Source: Noviherbaspirillum sp. UKPF54
GTDB taxonomy: Bacteria > Pseudomonadota > Gammaproteobacteria > Burkholderiales > Burkholderiaceae_D
DNA: 64,000 nt
Direction: 5' to 3'
NCBI RefSeq assembly: GCF_007874125.1
Contig: NZ_CP040128.1
Location: 3,844,001 to 3,908,000, forward strand
Shown: one piece after another, positions 64,000 to 64,000 of the stretch
Numbering within the stretch: position 1 is the first letter of the stretch
Layout: the number at the start of each line of letters is the position of its first letter
Translations under genes and position numbers: made by a program
The notes under the pieces: generated by a model
Seen by the model: the letters and a program-made list of their open reading frames with translations, nothing else
The model's database searches: none
What the model was told of the DNA's origin: nothing

Positions 64000-64000
64000 G

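Overview
The window is about 64 kb of GC-rich DNA from a betaproteobacterium. Gene content and protein style point to Burkholderiales, most likely Oxalobacteraceae (Herbaspirillum/Noviherbaspirillum relatives); this is an inference, since no rRNA is present. The right end carries rpmH(+), the probable origin, then dnaA, dnaN and gyrB on the minus strand. The window therefore lies beside the chromosome origin. No tRNA, rRNA, CRISPR array or intact insertion sequence was seen.

Layout. 1-3.2 kb: a cut-off hypothetical protein, a small ORF, a Ser/Thr/Gly-rich secreted protein and a class V aminotransferase. 3.2-15.3 kb: pyruvate carboxylase, a LysR regulator divergent from a dinucleotide-binding oxidoreductase, a DODA-type dioxygenase, a flavin reductase, a Cache-PAS-GGDEF-EAL protein, a distant queuosine-salvage-like protein and an L-2-haloacid dehalogenase. 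15.4-23.7 kb: malate synthase G, then a lactate locus with an LldR-type regulator divergent from lutA-lutC-lutB-lactate permease-uspA and a TGGT-N3-ACCA operator between them. 24.2-28.6 kb: a second-type FtsH, a Dcu C4-dicarboxylate transporter and an RquA-like (rhodoquinone) enzyme, suggesting fumarate-linked anaerobic metabolism. 29-32 kb: a membrane protein, a crotonase and a lipoprotein. 32.2-37.7 kb: a minus-strand surface-glycan cluster (ABC exporter, alpha-1,2-fucosyltransferase-like protein, two paralogous acyltransferases). 38-43.7 kb: nirB-nirD-nitrite channel behind a near-perfect sigma54 promoter, followed by a PP2C phosphatase/Ser-Thr kinase fusion. 43.8-45.6 kb: small envelope proteins. 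45.8-49.9 kb: a four-carbon acid sugar (D-threonate/D-erythronate type) operon with its DeoR regulator. 50.3-51.9 kb: threonine aldolase and YggL.

51.9-57.9 kb looks more mosaic and less GC-rich: a REP-like inverted repeat, a decayed bestrophin pseudogene, a 3-hydroxybutyrate uptake/oxidation locus with its own LysR regulator, and two 60-bp direct repeats bracketing a DUF2127 gene and a DUF3297 gene. 57.9-64 kb is the conserved origin block.

Several units fit together metabolically. Lactate, 3-hydroxybutyrate, haloacid/glyoxylate and C4 acid sugars all feed central carbon, with pyruvate carboxylase and malate synthase G supplying C4 acids. The RquA/Dcu pair would let fumarate act as an electron sink. 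The nirBD operon provides ammonia under nitrogen control.
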